Source: an uncultured Prevotellaceae bacterium
GTDB lineage: Bacteria > Bacteroidota > Bacteroidia > Bacteroidales > Muribaculaceae
NCBI GenBank assembly: GCA_900322135.1
Contig: ONYP01000001.1
Span: 1 to 64,000, forward strand
Length of the DNA stretch: 64,000 bases
Direction: 5' to 3'
A model generated the notes under the pieces. The model searched no databases and had not been told where the DNA came from. It worked only from the letters and a program-made list of their open reading frames with translations. The position numbers and the translations under genes are program-made. The stretch's first letter is position 1. Every line of letters begins with the position of its first letter. Positions 35,077-44,352 of this stretch are shown here, piece by piece.

Positions 35077-36231
35077 TTACTCCTTGAGGATTCTTTTGGC
35101 GGCGGGAATGATGATGTCGCGGATGATCTGATTGTTCATGCGGTGCTCGCCGTGGAAATCAAACACATGAGTGAAATGCTGGGCAAACTCGTCCTTGCAG
35201 TTGACCAGTGTGTCCCCGTCGGCAAAGAAGCCCCAACAGTCATACCTGCCTTCACTTCTCTCACTGCCAAACAGGCTCTGCTCCATTTCTTTAAAGTGCT
35301 TGATGATCTCTTGGGTAATCGTGTAGTGCGTCCGCCCGTCTGCTGTTGGCTGGAAATACTCAAAAGTGCCCACTTGCAACACATCTTTCACTTGAGAAAG
35401 ATGCAAGGCGGGGTTGACGCAGATGCGCAGACAATTGGTCATCTGCATGGCATACATGCCTCCCATGCTGGTACCGATAACGAGGTCGGCATGATGGGCT
35501 TCACAGTAGTCTTTCAAGAATGGCAGCGCCTCTGCCGGGTCAATAGGGATATCAGGAGCGATCACATTGTATTCCGGCATGTTCTTGGCCAGATAATTCG
35601 CTGTATTGCTTTGGCTGCTGGACCCATAGCCGTGCAAATATACAATGGTTTTCTTTTGTGGAACGCCATAGACCCTCTCGGCCAGTTCATCCAACAGCTC
35701 AAGAGGATAGCGGTCCCAGATTGTGACGATTTGTTCTTCGTCACTGTCGCTGCCACTACCTTCGTAACACTCGTAATCGTCCTCATCTTCGCCCAACATC
35801 GCTTGCACAAAGTTTTTAATACTTTTAAGCCTCTGTAGCTCAACCTCATGCTGATGCCCGGTATCACTCTCAACAAGATCCTTGACGATGGCATCACGCA
35901 ACTGTTCGAGAACTCCGAGGCTTGCAAGTATACTACCGAATTGACAGGAGACCAGGTGGTAAGCTATGCGTCCGTGAGCAGAAGTATAACCGTGGCTAGA
36001 GCCATCAGCTGAACCGATATAGCCACCATAATAGCGCTCATCAGCAAGGTCTTGCTCGAAGTCCTCGTCGTCATCACAGTTTGCAATATCGTCTCTCACC
36101 GCCCCTTCGAGCCCGTCCACTTCTTCGTCCCAAACATCTTGGGGAACGGTCACATATACATCAAAAAGCAAATCGTCTCCAACTTGGGCATACACTTTTA
36201 TCTTTTTTTCGTTCATAGTCAAGACATCCAT
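35077..36231 (-). CDS. YqiA-like alpha/beta-hydrolase esterase with unknown N-terminal domain
   Basis: The C-terminal half (about residues 195-384) is a UPF0227/YqiA-type esterase: KKTIVYLHGYGSSSQSNTANYLAKNMPEYNVIAPDIP, nucleophile elbow VIGTSMGGMYAMQM (GxSxGG), and a late 'FFADGDTLVNCKDEFAQHF... DFHGEHRM' supplying Asp and His. The N-terminal ~190 residues are acidic and of unknown type. ATG 36216 (MNEKKIKVYAQVG) is an alternative start. It lies 39 nt downstream of the 36271 gene and is probably in its operon, under promoter-element family 2. Confidence 0.8.
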   Translation of the reverse strand: MDVLTMNEKKIKVYAQVGDDLLFDVYVTVPQDVWDEEVDGLEGAVRDDIANCDDDEDFEQDLADERYYGGYIGSADGSSHGYTSAHGRIAYHLVSCQFGSILASLGVLEQLRDAIVKDLVESDTGHQHEVELQRLKSIKNFVQAMLGEDEDDYECYEGSGSDSDEEQIVTIWDRYPLELLDELAERVYGVPQKKTIVYLHGYGSSSQSNTANYLAKNMPEYNVIAPDIPIDPAEALPFLKDYCEAHHADLVIGTSMGGMYAMQMTNCLRICVNPALHLSQVKDVLQVGTFEYFQPTADGRTHYTITQEIIKHFKEMEQSLFGSERSEGRYDCWGFFADGDTLVNCKDEFAQHFTHVFDFHGEHRMNNQIIRDIIIPAAKRILKE

Positions 36232-36270
36232 TGATTGTGAATCTGGTATTAATAATATTTGAATGCAAAT

Positions 36271-37212
36271 TTAGTCATTTTTGCTGAATTTTACAATAGT
36301 AAACTCGTAATCATCTTCGGGCCAAGGTTTCAGGATGAGGTCAAGAGGATTGTCGATATAGCGGCTGACAAAATGCACTGCGATGTCGCCCAGTTCCTTG
36401 TCGGGGTTGTATTCGGCGAAGAACTGCTCCACTTCCTGTTCGGTGTCGCACTCCCTCTTGGCATAGACCATGTCCTGAATGCAATACTTATAATGCTCAT
36501 AATTGATAACACTTTCACGGTCGTCGGCAGGCACATAGACGGCTGCATGCTTGCCCCAGCAGCGGCCCTCATGGTCATTGGTGAGCCGATAGACCTCATC
36601 ATCGTAGGTGGCATACGGAACGCGGCAGAAAACCACATCCTTGAAAGTGCCGGCCATCAAGGCAATCACCGTCGCACTCGAGACCCCATCAGCGACAAAT
36701 TGGACGAAAATGCCTTCATCTGTTTCACGGGAATCCATGAAGTCACAGGTGATGTCCAATTCGTCCAGGAAGTCGTAAAACTCCTGGTTGAGCGACTTGG
36801 CTCGCTCATCGTCCACGAACAATTTAGTCAAATAGCAGTGCTGATTCAATATGCCTCTCGGCTGCGGACCTTGCAGACTGATCCCACACCCCGTTGTGCC
36901 GTTCACGACAGTGACCCTGTGGACATCTCGCGTGAGCATGACAGTCTCGGCATGATTGTCCTCGCCCTCATACAAAACGAAGTGGTTATCCATCTCATCG
37001 GGCAAGGCAAGAATCTGAGCAATAGATTCGGTAACAGTCTGACAGTTTTTGGGATCGGAGAAGTCCTTATCGGTGTCAATCTCCACGGTGTTCTCGTTAA
37101 CACGCACCTCGCAACGCTCAAACATCTGGTCGTAGTTGTCACAGAAACCGGCGATGCGGTCGATAGGCTCGCTGATGCCCTGCAGGGCGTTCTTTAATTC
37201 TTTTACTGTCAT
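36271..37212 (-). CDS. Unknown protein, first gene of the esterase operon
   Basis: A 313-residue acidic protein (MTVKELKNALQGISEPIDRIAGFCDNYDQMFERCEVRV...). No signal peptide or TM segment. Conserved-looking blocks include 'VVNGTTGCGISLQGPQPRGILNQHCYLTKLFVDDERAK' and 'LGDIAVHFVSRYIDNPLDLILKPWPEDDYEFTIVKF'. I do not recognise the family. The promoter upstream carries element family 2. Confidence 0.7.
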   Translation of the reverse strand: MTVKELKNALQGISEPIDRIAGFCDNYDQMFERCEVRVNENTVEIDTDKDFSDPKNCQTVTESIAQILALPDEMDNHFVLYEGEDNHAETVMLTRDVHRVTVVNGTTGCGISLQGPQPRGILNQHCYLTKLFVDDERAKSLNQEFYDFLDELDITCDFMDSRETDEGIFVQFVADGVSSATVIALMAGTFKDVVFCRVPYATYDDEVYRLTNDHEGRCWGKHAAVYVPADDRESVINYEHYKYCIQDMVYAKRECDTEQEVEQFFAEYNPDKELGDIAVHFVSRYIDNPLDLILKPWPEDDYEFTIVKFSKND

Positions 37213-37282
37213 AATTCGATCTGTTTTAATTGATGAATAATCCTTTGCAGCGCCAAATCCCCTCTCCGAAGATTTGACACTG

Positions 37283-37356
37283 CAAAATTATAGCGAATCC
37301 TGTGACCAGCCTACGATTTTTCGTCGGTATAACTTGACACCATGTGTCGGAAAAAC
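37283..37356 (-). promoter_or_regulatory. Promoter-element family 2, copy 2
   Basis: Minus strand: TTTTTCCGACAC ATG GTGTCAAG..ATACCGACG (37356-37322), 31 nt, then TAATTTTG (37290-37283). Closest match to copy 1. Confidence 0.7.
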
Positions 37357-37388
37357 CGGACGGTTCTATTTACTGCAAGATGAATCGG

Positions 37389-37673
37389 TTATTCTTTATT
37401 CTTTGGGTTAAGTTCATTGGCGATTTCCTCACGCAGTTCCTCTTTCATCTTCTGTCGCACGATGCCACTGACCATGCGGTGCCCTGCGTGCCGGACCTTG
37501 TGACCACCGAATGAGCCACTCTCTTGCAGCCAACCAACCATCAACCAACTGCAATACATGTTAATATGCCTAGGAACCGAATTTTTGGGCATCTCATCAT
37601 ATTTGTGGGGATTGCGTCTATTCGAATCAAACTTCTTCCTCATCCACCGGCTACGCAACCTGCTCCTGCTCAT
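37389..37673 (-). CDS. Small basic protein, uncertain
   Basis: A 94-residue, very basic frame (RSRLRSRWMRKKFDSNRRNPHKYDEMPKNSVPRHINMYC... MKEELREEIANELNPKNKE). The C-terminus is a plausible amphipathic helix. No competing frame and no family. It could be a remnant of a longer gene together with the short frame at 37767. Confidence 0.35.
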   Translation of the reverse strand: MSRSRLRSRWMRKKFDSNRRNPHKYDEMPKNSVPRHINMYCSWLMVGWLQESGSFGGHKVRHAGHRMVSGIVRQKMKEELREEIANELNPKNKE

Positions 37674-37766
37674 ATTATATCAAACCTTGCCCAGATAAAC
37701 AACTTATTAGACTATCTTTATCAGTGACATTGTCACATAATTGACCTTACAGCCCTTATGGTCATG

Positions 37767-37913
37767 CTATGCTGCCAGTGCTGCCAAGCGGCTTGAGGCT
37801 TGACTGCCATTAGAGTACCAATGGTACTTTTTCTCGCTGATTACCTCATCAAACTCGTCGAGTTCAGCCTTCTTGCCTTCAATCATATAATTTGAAAACA
37901 CATAATTTGCCAT
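37767..37913 (-). CDS. 48-residue protein or N-terminal fragment
   Basis: MANYVFSNYMIEGKKAELDEFDEVISEKKYHWYSNGSQASSRLAALAA followed by TAG would be its complete product; positions 10-30 are acidic and helical. It looks like the start of a longer protein truncated at Ala48. It is too short to place in a family. The surrounding 37674-37973 interval holds nothing else I can support. Confidence 0.35.
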   Translation of the reverse strand: MANYVFSNYMIEGKKAELDEFDEVISEKKYHWYSNGSQASSRLAALAA

Positions 37914-37973
37914 ATCTGTACTATTATTTTATTTATTTGATGTTATTTCCAACAAAGATGCTTGCCCCTCTGG

Positions 37974-38855
37974 CTACTCGTATTTCTTGAGAGCGTACTT
38001 GATATCGTGGTCGGTCAAGAAGGCCTTAATCGGTGCCAAGGTTCCATCGCTGCCTTTCAGCACGGTCTCGAGCGCGTGAAGCAAGCCATCAGCATTATAG
38101 GTGCCCAGAGCGCGGCACAGGGCTGGCACATCGGCAACGGTGATTTCGGCAATGGGATTGATGTCAAAATCCTCGGCCGTTTCTTCGTAGAACTCAACAC
38201 ACTTTTCACTGATGGTGGCCACCACATGACAGATACTGTCCTTGCCAGTCTCCTTGATGGACACCTCGTCTCCCGCCTCGCCAAAGCCCTTTGACCGGGC
38301 GCGGATTTCCTGAGCGGTCGAGAGGACGATGAGGCTGTTCTTGCCCACAGGCTCCGGGCACTTGTCCATGATGCGCTGGTGGGTTGCGGGGTGCAGTGTC
38401 TCTAGGTCATTCATGCCATAAGAGGCCCTGTCCATGATGCGCAACATCAATGCCACGAAATCCTCCATTGTCAGATAGACATCAAACGGCAGCACTCGCA
38501 TGCCCTCGTCCAGCAGGGTGCATGTCAATGTGAAATGGGCTGCAGGAGCAATGCGTTTCACCGTCATGACTTCACCGTCATTCTCATTGCTCCAATCCAC
38601 GCGCTGGACCATCGGGCGTTCATCACTACCATCCAGCAATGCAGCCACATCGTCGGCGGTGAGATGACACCAACGAGTAGCCAGCCTGCCATCGGCCGTT
38701 TCTAATTCATAGGGGTACACAATACGCTCGTCATAATCCTTGACCAGCAGGTCATAGATTCGCTGTTCACGCTGAAGCAAATGTTCGTTTTTCAAGCAAA
38801 AGGGCCTTCCGTTAAAAATGTAAGTTGTCATCTTGGTATTGTTTGTTTTATTCAT
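37974..38855 (-). CDS. Unknown protein downstream of the HTH gene
   Basis: A 293-residue protein (MNKTNNTKMTTYIFNGRPFCLKNEHLLQREQRIYDLLVKDYDERIVYPYEL...). The middle resembles no family I know ('MTVKRIAPAAHFTLTCTLLDEGMRVLPFDVYLTMEDFVALMLRIMDRASYGMNDLETLHPATHQRIMDKC'). No signal peptide or TM segment. It is 48 nt downstream of the HTH gene on the same strand and so probably under the same family-2 promoter. Confidence 0.65.
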   Translation of the reverse strand: MNKTNNTKMTTYIFNGRPFCLKNEHLLQREQRIYDLLVKDYDERIVYPYELETADGRLATRWCHLTADDVAALLDGSDERPMVQRVDWSNENDGEVMTVKRIAPAAHFTLTCTLLDEGMRVLPFDVYLTMEDFVALMLRIMDRASYGMNDLETLHPATHQRIMDKCPEPVGKNSLIVLSTAQEIRARSKGFGEAGDEVSIKETGKDSICHVVATISEKCVEFYEETAEDFDINPIAEITVADVPALCRALGTYNADGLLHALETVLKGSDGTLAPIKAFLTDHDIKYALKKYE

Positions 38856-38903
38856 TATATAAGTGAGTGTTATTCAAGCCAAATTGCGCAATGCAATGTA
38901 TGA

Positions 38904-40124
38904 TTATCCTTCTGTTTCGGTCTCCTGGCCCATTCTGCCGATGCGAGTTTGCCATAATGACCCCTCATAGTCGTTGACCCCGCCTTCGTCGATGTCGATC
39001 CATAGCGAAGTGAGGGCGTAGGCCTTCTCGAGTCGAGTGAGCGCCCAATCAGCTACATACAACTTGTAGTTCTCGCAAGCGGGAAGGATGATTCTCCATC
39101 TGGATTTGTCTTCCTTCTTGATGATGACTTCGTCGTCGATATACATGAGGGGGACGAACGACAATTGACAGTTGTCCTCAGCCTTCTTTTCAATCCACTG
39201 CCGATAGTCTTCCATGAGGCGATTGGGGTTGTTCAGCCAATCCCAAATCAAAGCATGGTCTCTCTGAGCATTCGGATTAAGCCTGGGAATCACGCCTATC
39301 TTACTCCTGAGAAACCAGATAATATCCCGTCCCTTGTAAGCCAGATACAATTGACGGTTGCGCCTGTAACTTTGCCTCTCGTCGTCAACATAGGCAAAAT
39401 GGATTTGCTTACACCAGCCGCCAAAGGATTCGATGGCATGGTCCCGATATATTATACCGTCCCAATGGTCATCTTGGAGGTCATTGGTTTCCAAGCAATA
39501 GGCATACACTTTCTTGCCGGTCTCGTCAGCCAGTTTCTTCATGAAACTGAATGATTCATTAAGGTTCCCGCAATACACTCTCACGATGGGCTGAGGCATG
39601 GCCTTGTAGTCACGGATGATCTCGTCGTCTGCTTTTCCTTTTTTATGCAAAGACGGAAGATCAACATACAATACTTGGCCGGGCCTCAAGTCACTATCGG
39701 AGTACAGTTCAATGATATCTTTCTGGACCAACTGCCAGTCATTGTAAAAAATAACCAACGGCTTGTGATGCTCGGTGTTGACAAACTCCTCGGCCAGTTG
39801 ATAGAACCGCTCACGGTCAATCACGCGGAGTTTGTCCTCAGGCATCAGCATCTCGAAGCGCTCCTTAACAACGCTCTCATCTTCCTCCTCAGCCAGCACG
39901 CCACCGTTCGTGACCACTTGCGACAATTCCTTAAAGAAGTCGCGTCCCAGTACACGCTGCACCTCGGCCAGACGGTCGGTGGCGATATGATTCTTCTTGA
40001 AGATGTCATACACGGCCTGCGGCGAGAGGTTAATCTCATCAGCCAACTGCCTTGCGGTCATTCCCTTTGCCCGCATTTCTTTCTCAATCTCGTGTCCAAT
40101 GTGATATTTTTCCATATTCTTCAT
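38904..40124 (-). CDS. HTH (XRE-type) protein with unknown C-terminal domain
   Basis: About 406 residues starting MKNMEKYHIGHEIEKEM. An N-terminal XRE-like helix-turn-helix (MRAKGMTARQLADEINLSPQAVYDIFKKNHIATDRLAEVQRVL) spans about residues 15-60. The remaining ~330 residues (KPLVIFYNDWQLVQKDIIELYSDSDLRPGQVLYVDLPSL...) are of unknown type. The frame is open to 40184, but the -7 box TACTTTTG at 40212-40219 and the codon context favour ATG 40124. It is a candidate regulator of the family-2 promoters, one of which is its own (inference). Confidence 0.8.
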   Translation of the reverse strand: MKNMEKYHIGHEIEKEMRAKGMTARQLADEINLSPQAVYDIFKKNHIATDRLAEVQRVLGRDFFKELSQVVTNGGVLAEEEDESVVKERFEMLMPEDKLRVIDRERFYQLAEEFVNTEHHKPLVIFYNDWQLVQKDIIELYSDSDLRPGQVLYVDLPSLHKKGKADDEIIRDYKAMPQPIVRVYCGNLNESFSFMKKLADETGKKVYAYCLETNDLQDDHWDGIIYRDHAIESFGGWCKQIHFAYVDDERQSYRRNRQLYLAYKGRDIIWFLRSKIGVIPRLNPNAQRDHALIWDWLNNPNRLMEDYRQWIEKKAEDNCQLSFVPLMYIDDEVIIKKEDKSRWRIILPACENYKLYVADWALTRLEKAYALTSLWIDIDEGGVNDYEGSLWQTRIGRMGQETETEG

Positions 40125-40211
40125 AATTATTTTGTTAATCAAATATAATGTTTTTTTCTGAAAGAAGCAAATAATCAACTCCAATTATCCCCCTTCAAAA
40201 AAATGACACTG

Positions 40212-40286
40212 CAAAAGTAGGACGAATCTTTCGATCCGTCCCACACAATTCCATCGGTATATCTTTACACCCCCTGTCGGAAAAAC
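40212..40286 (-). promoter_or_regulatory. Promoter-element family 2, copy 3
   Basis: Minus strand: TTTTTCCGACA GGGG GTGTAAAG..ATACCGATG (40286-40252), 32 nt, then TACTTTTG (40219-40212), upstream of the HTH gene. Confidence 0.65.
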
Positions 40287-40334
40287 TGGACACAAAGAAT
40301 CAACAACTGATTAATCTGAGTTTTCTGAATTCTG

Positions 40335-40430
40335 ATTGTCGCAACGCTAAACGCTGATTACACAAATTAGTGCCGAATAAAGCCTTCAGCGATAATCCGT
40401 ATAATCAGCGTTAGCGCTATCAGTAGTCTA
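40335..40430. repeat. Intergenic imperfect inverted repeat
   Basis: AACGCTGATTACAC (near 40348) and GTATAATCAGCGTTAGCG (near 40399) are inverted relative to each other and separated by about 40 nt with an internal CAGCGATAATCC. It may fold as a terminator for the 40436 gene or belong to a dispersed intergenic repeat family. Confidence 0.4.
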
Positions 40431-40435
40431 CTGCC

Positions 40436-40837
40436 TTATTCCCATTCAATATTATCGGCATCTTCCTTTGACATCGCCTTATCGATGTTGTCGGCGACAA
40501 AACGATAGAGCTCGGGAAAACTCGATGCATTGATCTTCTCTATAGTGATATCGGTCCATTCCTGGGGGAAGTCTTCTTCACTATGACCATAGCCTACATC
40601 GGCAACAAAGGCTTTGACACAGATGTGGTCTTCGTCATTAAGGCCAACGCCCCAGATGCTGATGGGCACATCATCCCAACTAATGGCTGCGACTTCGTCT
40701 TCCCAATTAGGGATAGCGATGTAATGTCCCTTTTCACTGCTTTTCAACAGCGCAATGGTCTCGTCCAATGCTGCTGCATAAAGTTCTGTGACTTGATTGA
40801 TAAACTTACTCGAATCAATGTGCTGCTCCATTCTCAT
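40436..40837 (-). CDS. Unknown acidic protein
   Basis: A 133-residue protein (MRMEQHIDSSKFINQVTELYAAALDETIALLKSSEKGHYIAIPNWEDEVAAISWDDVPISIWGVGLNDEDHICVKAFVADVGYGHSEEDFPQEWTDI...). No signal peptide. No family recognised. It has a family-2 promoter of its own, so it is part of that regulon. Confidence 0.7.
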   Translation of the reverse strand: MRMEQHIDSSKFINQVTELYAAALDETIALLKSSEKGHYIAIPNWEDEVAAISWDDVPISIWGVGLNDEDHICVKAFVADVGYGHSEEDFPQEWTDITIEKINASSFPELYRFVADNIDKAMSKEDADNIEWE

Positions 40838-40921
40838 AATCGATTAAATTGTTTAACTGTTTTAGAGAACAACAAGATAATTGTTGAGCATCATGCTGCC
40901 CTCTGGATGATTAATTCACTG

Positions 40922-40998
40922 CAAAAATAGAATAAACCTCCCACATCCACAAGCAATCCCCGTCTAAATAACTTGACACTACTGTCAGAAAAACTGGA
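40922..40998 (-). promoter_or_regulatory. Promoter-element family 2, copy 4
   Basis: Minus strand: AGTTTTTCTGACAG TAGTGTCAAG..ATTTAGACG (40998-40961), 31 nt, then TATTTTTG (40929-40922). It is the most diverged copy but keeps the spacing. Confidence 0.6.
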
Positions 40999-41086
40999 CA
41001 ATCCTCAAACTTCGATATCAACGTGACTGAAACATCTTTAACACATATACAACTAATCATCTATAATAGACGATTGAGTTGCACTA

Positions 41087-42064
41087 TTAATCATTTGGGG
41101 CTTTATCTAAAACCTCATCTAATCGTATTAATTCCAGAACTTGTCGGTCATGGTCTGAAGATTCGCCATGCTTAATACCGTCTTCATAAGCATTTTTTGC
41201 GTTTTTAATTATTGTATTATCTAACTCCAAATAACTTAACCGCTCTGCTTTCTTTCTTTTTTTATATTCTTTCAGAAAACGATCAAAATCAGGTTTTTCC
41301 CCCATTACTGAATCTTCAAATCCTGCATAAAACGCTGCTATTTGTATCTCAGCATTTTCTAAAGCATTCTTAATTTTGGAGTACAATTCGGTCCACTTAT
41401 TATTAATCTGTTCCGAACTCTCTAATAATTTCAGTTTACGTTTATCATTATTGCCCTCTTTATCTATGAACTTAAAATATTCACTGTACTTTTTTAAATT
41501 AGCTTTTCTTGTTTCTAAATTAATTGTTATTTTTTCTCCATTTTCAAGACGTATTCGATCACAACGCAAACGATCGTAAATAGCTTTTTTCCTATTCTTT
41601 ATGTCGTTTGTGTCAGATTTTGACTCATTATAGTTTTCTAGATTCATATAGTCGTCCCATAACTTTGAGCCCTTGCTCTGATTACATTTCCCACAACACG
41701 GTACGAGATTAGCTGGCTCTGAGGCGAATCCTGTCGGATTCTTATCATCGACTAAAGGATATAAATGATCCAAATGTGTTGCTTTGTCTCCACAATAGAC
41801 ACACTTTATTATCTCACGATGATCCTTGTCTTTATCAAAATCTTTCTTTATCAATTCCTGCTGATTCCGATTTAATTGGCAGAATTCTTTCCCATAATAA
41901 AGCAATGCCGCCATTTGTAATTGTATTGCCTTAGTTGCGCCTATTCTCGGCATTAAAGTTGAAGCCATAGACCTTGCTATTGTTGACGTCCTTGAGCCAA
42001 TCTTATCTGCGGATGGATAATTAAATCCAAATAATTTATTTGTTCGATTAGAAGTATTAGCCAT
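41087..42064 (-). CDS. HNH endonuclease
   Basis: A 325-residue protein. The HNH/beta-beta-alpha-metal site lies at about residues 85-135: IIKCVYCGDKATHLDHLYPLVDDKNPTGFASEPANLVPCCGKCNQSKGSKLW. It has CxxC, the HLDH catalytic strand and a second CxxC near the Asn-containing helix. The rest is Lys/Glu-rich and helical. The AT-rich composition and position next to a DUF2779 nuclease suggest a restriction-like or other DNA-cleaving defence function, but no methyltransferase is in the window. Confidence 0.85.
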   Translation of the reverse strand: MANTSNRTNKLFGFNYPSADKIGSRTSTIARSMASTLMPRIGATKAIQLQMAALLYYGKEFCQLNRNQQELIKKDFDKDKDHREIIKCVYCGDKATHLDHLYPLVDDKNPTGFASEPANLVPCCGKCNQSKGSKLWDDYMNLENYNESKSDTNDIKNRKKAIYDRLRCDRIRLENGEKITINLETRKANLKKYSEYFKFIDKEGNNDKRKLKLLESSEQINNKWTELYSKIKNALENAEIQIAAFYAGFEDSVMGEKPDFDRFLKEYKKRKKAERLSYLELDNTIIKNAKNAYEDGIKHGESSDHDRQVLELIRLDEVLDKAPND

Positions 42065-42087
42065 AATTCAAAAGTAGTATTATTGAG

Positions 42088-44193
42088 TTATACATTATCG
42101 TTGAAGAATTCCCAGATGAAGACCATGGCCATGGTGTCGAGTTCGCAGTAACGGAGCAGGGCCTCGCGCAGTGCGTCGGTCATGCTGGCATCGCAGAACA
42201 TCAGTTTGTTGTAGGCCGTGAGGGCAGCACCACCGTTGGCAATGGTCATGTCTTCTCCTATCTTCTCGAGCATATCGTTATCAATGATAGGGATGCCGAG
42301 CAAACTGCTAACGGGCGGCAAGAGATGGTATGGATTCTCGACATGGCCTGTCGGATCGTAGGTAATCCATGCGATAGGCTTGGCCGAGGATATATTCTGG
42401 CTGGGTATCTCTTTGCCGTAGATGGGCTTGGAGTACTTATCCTTGAGGAACTGAGATATGTTGAGTACCGCAGGCAACACCTCCTTGATGCTGTTGCTGC
42501 CGCCCATCTCACGCGGTTCATAGAAGTAGCGTTTCACGACATCCCACAGGTCGACCATGTCGCGCTTGCCTTGATGGAGCATCTTGTGAGTCCTTTTGTC
42601 CTTGGCATGAGTGATTTCGTCAATAAAGTCCATCAGTTGTTGCTTGTCGGACTCGTTACTCTCTTCCAATTGCTTATAGATGGCACGCAGGATGGAATTC
42701 TCGTGGGGCGCATAGCGGAAGATAGTGCCCTCATCATGACCCAACGCTTCACGCAATGCCCGAACGAATTCGAAGTTGGGGAACTTGGCAACATCTTTGT
42801 TCAAGTACTGTCCCGCATGACGGATGGAGTAACCGCCATCAGTGGTTTTCTCAATGATATGGTGAGAGAATTGGAATGCCACCTGCTCATAGGGGCGCAT
42901 CCCCTCATAATAGGGCAAGGCCACCGCCGTGGTCTCGAAGTCAATCATGTGTAACGGGAACTTCCATTTTGCCATCTCCTGCCGCAGACCTTCCACATCA
43001 AGATAGGCGCCACAGTCCAGAATGTCACTGGCATAGTCGGCCAGCAGGTCCTTATTGTCTGTGGCCATTGCAATCTGCAGCCATTTGCGTTCACAGTGGT
43101 CAAGGCCCGGTTTTGTATCTTTCGCATTGTGGCGATCAAGCAACTTCTCTGTTATGTCCGCCATTTTATAGACGCCGGCTTTTGTCCACACATCACGCTT
43201 CGTACCCAGATACCCAGCCCACAGGTCCTTGACAAGCGGCTCGTTGAAGTCTTTATCAGTAAACTTAGCCACCTCGCGCCAACACTCCTTGTAGCCATCT
43301 TTCTTGCCATCACTGCCGTTGCTCTGGAATTGGCACTTAAAGCATTTTGAACCCAGTGAAATGGTACAAGACTCGTTGTCACAGTATTTTTTGGACATCG
43401 CATCGACATAGTCCAGGAACTTCATGTTGAGCATGAAACCATCCTTGCCTTGCTCAGTGGTGGTGCCGGCAATCACGCGGTCACACAACCCGTCCACATC
43501 AAATGCCGTGAGCACCTGAACATGAGACTTGGCCAGCACTTGGTCAATGTTATCGGCCCGAACAACTTCAGACCGATTGCCCACTTTCCTGATTTTGAAC
43601 AATTGGTTCAGTCCATTTATGTCAGTAGTCTTGCTTTTGTCCGCCATCATCAGCCGGGCACGCACGGTGAATTGTTCTCCGGGATACAACTCCCGTAACG
43701 CCTGCGTGACGACATACTTCTGGAATGCGGCGTCATAGACATAGGGCCGTATATCACTTTGTACACAGCCCGCGGGCCGAGTGCCTTCAAATTTGTCCAC
43801 ATCGGGATTCCACGATTTTGCCTTGACCTCAATCAGATCAATCACATGGCCGTCTCGCCTGAGGATATCCACCCTCACAAACAGATTGCCAAAACGGAAT
43901 GCCGCCTCGGCGATATTCACATGCTGTTGCTGCATCAGTTCCTGGGTACGGGCCAACGAGCCGGCATAGTCTTTCTCCTTGACATCGTTCTCGAGAGGCA
44001 CCTCGCAATAGATTTTGGCGAGTTCACCCACCTGGAAACCACCCTCGGCCAACGCCTGCAGGAACTCGTCATCAGCATCCGCATTGGCATATACATCAGG
44101 ATTACGGTAGTAATATAACTTGCGTGGGCACTCAAGGGCAATCTTGAACGCCGACTTGGTAAACAATTTTTCTGGTTGGTTGATTTTGTTCAT
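42088..44193 (-). CDS. DUF2779 protein with PD-(D/E)XK nuclease-like N-terminus
   Basis: A 701-residue protein. The N-terminal ~230 residues are RecB/Cas4-like (KSAFKIALECPRKLYYYRNPDVYA; RVDILRRDGHVIDLIEVKAKSWNPD near residue 126). Three Cys (CTISLGSKCFKCQF) may bind an Fe-S or zinc site as in Cas4. The C-terminal DUF2779/RNase H-like part begins at FPLHMIDFETTAVALPYYEGMRPYEQVAFQFSHH near residue 415, followed by RYAPHENSILRAIYKQL and SIKEVLPAVLN. Such proteins are predicted DNA end-processing nucleases, often in mobile regions. The HNH gene follows 23 nt downstream, so they form an operon and end the island. Confidence 0.88.
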   Translation of the reverse strand: MNKINQPEKLFTKSAFKIALECPRKLYYYRNPDVYANADADDEFLQALAEGGFQVGELAKIYCEVPLENDVKEKDYAGSLARTQELMQQQHVNIAEAAFRFGNLFVRVDILRRDGHVIDLIEVKAKSWNPDVDKFEGTRPAGCVQSDIRPYVYDAAFQKYVVTQALRELYPGEQFTVRARLMMADKSKTTDINGLNQLFKIRKVGNRSEVVRADNIDQVLAKSHVQVLTAFDVDGLCDRVIAGTTTEQGKDGFMLNMKFLDYVDAMSKKYCDNESCTISLGSKCFKCQFQSNGSDGKKDGYKECWREVAKFTDKDFNEPLVKDLWAGYLGTKRDVWTKAGVYKMADITEKLLDRHNAKDTKPGLDHCERKWLQIAMATDNKDLLADYASDILDCGAYLDVEGLRQEMAKWKFPLHMIDFETTAVALPYYEGMRPYEQVAFQFSHHIIEKTTDGGYSIRHAGQYLNKDVAKFPNFEFVRALREALGHDEGTIFRYAPHENSILRAIYKQLEESNESDKQQLMDFIDEITHAKDKRTHKMLHQGKRDMVDLWDVVKRYFYEPREMGGSNSIKEVLPAVLNISQFLKDKYSKPIYGKEIPSQNISSAKPIAWITYDPTGHVENPYHLLPPVSSLLGIPIIDNDMLEKIGEDMTIANGGAALTAYNKLMFCDASMTDALREALLRYCELDTMAMVFIWEFFNDNV

Positions 44194-44352
44194 AAAGGCA
44201 ATAGATTTTCCCGCAAAATTAATAAAAATAACAGTTTTCCGCTAACAATCCAACGCTTTTTTTTTACACCATCGCACTGACAAAACCAAGAACCGCCTAT
44301 TCAACAATCACATCATCGAACCCTATCGCCCGAAAGAACTCATGTTATGTAC

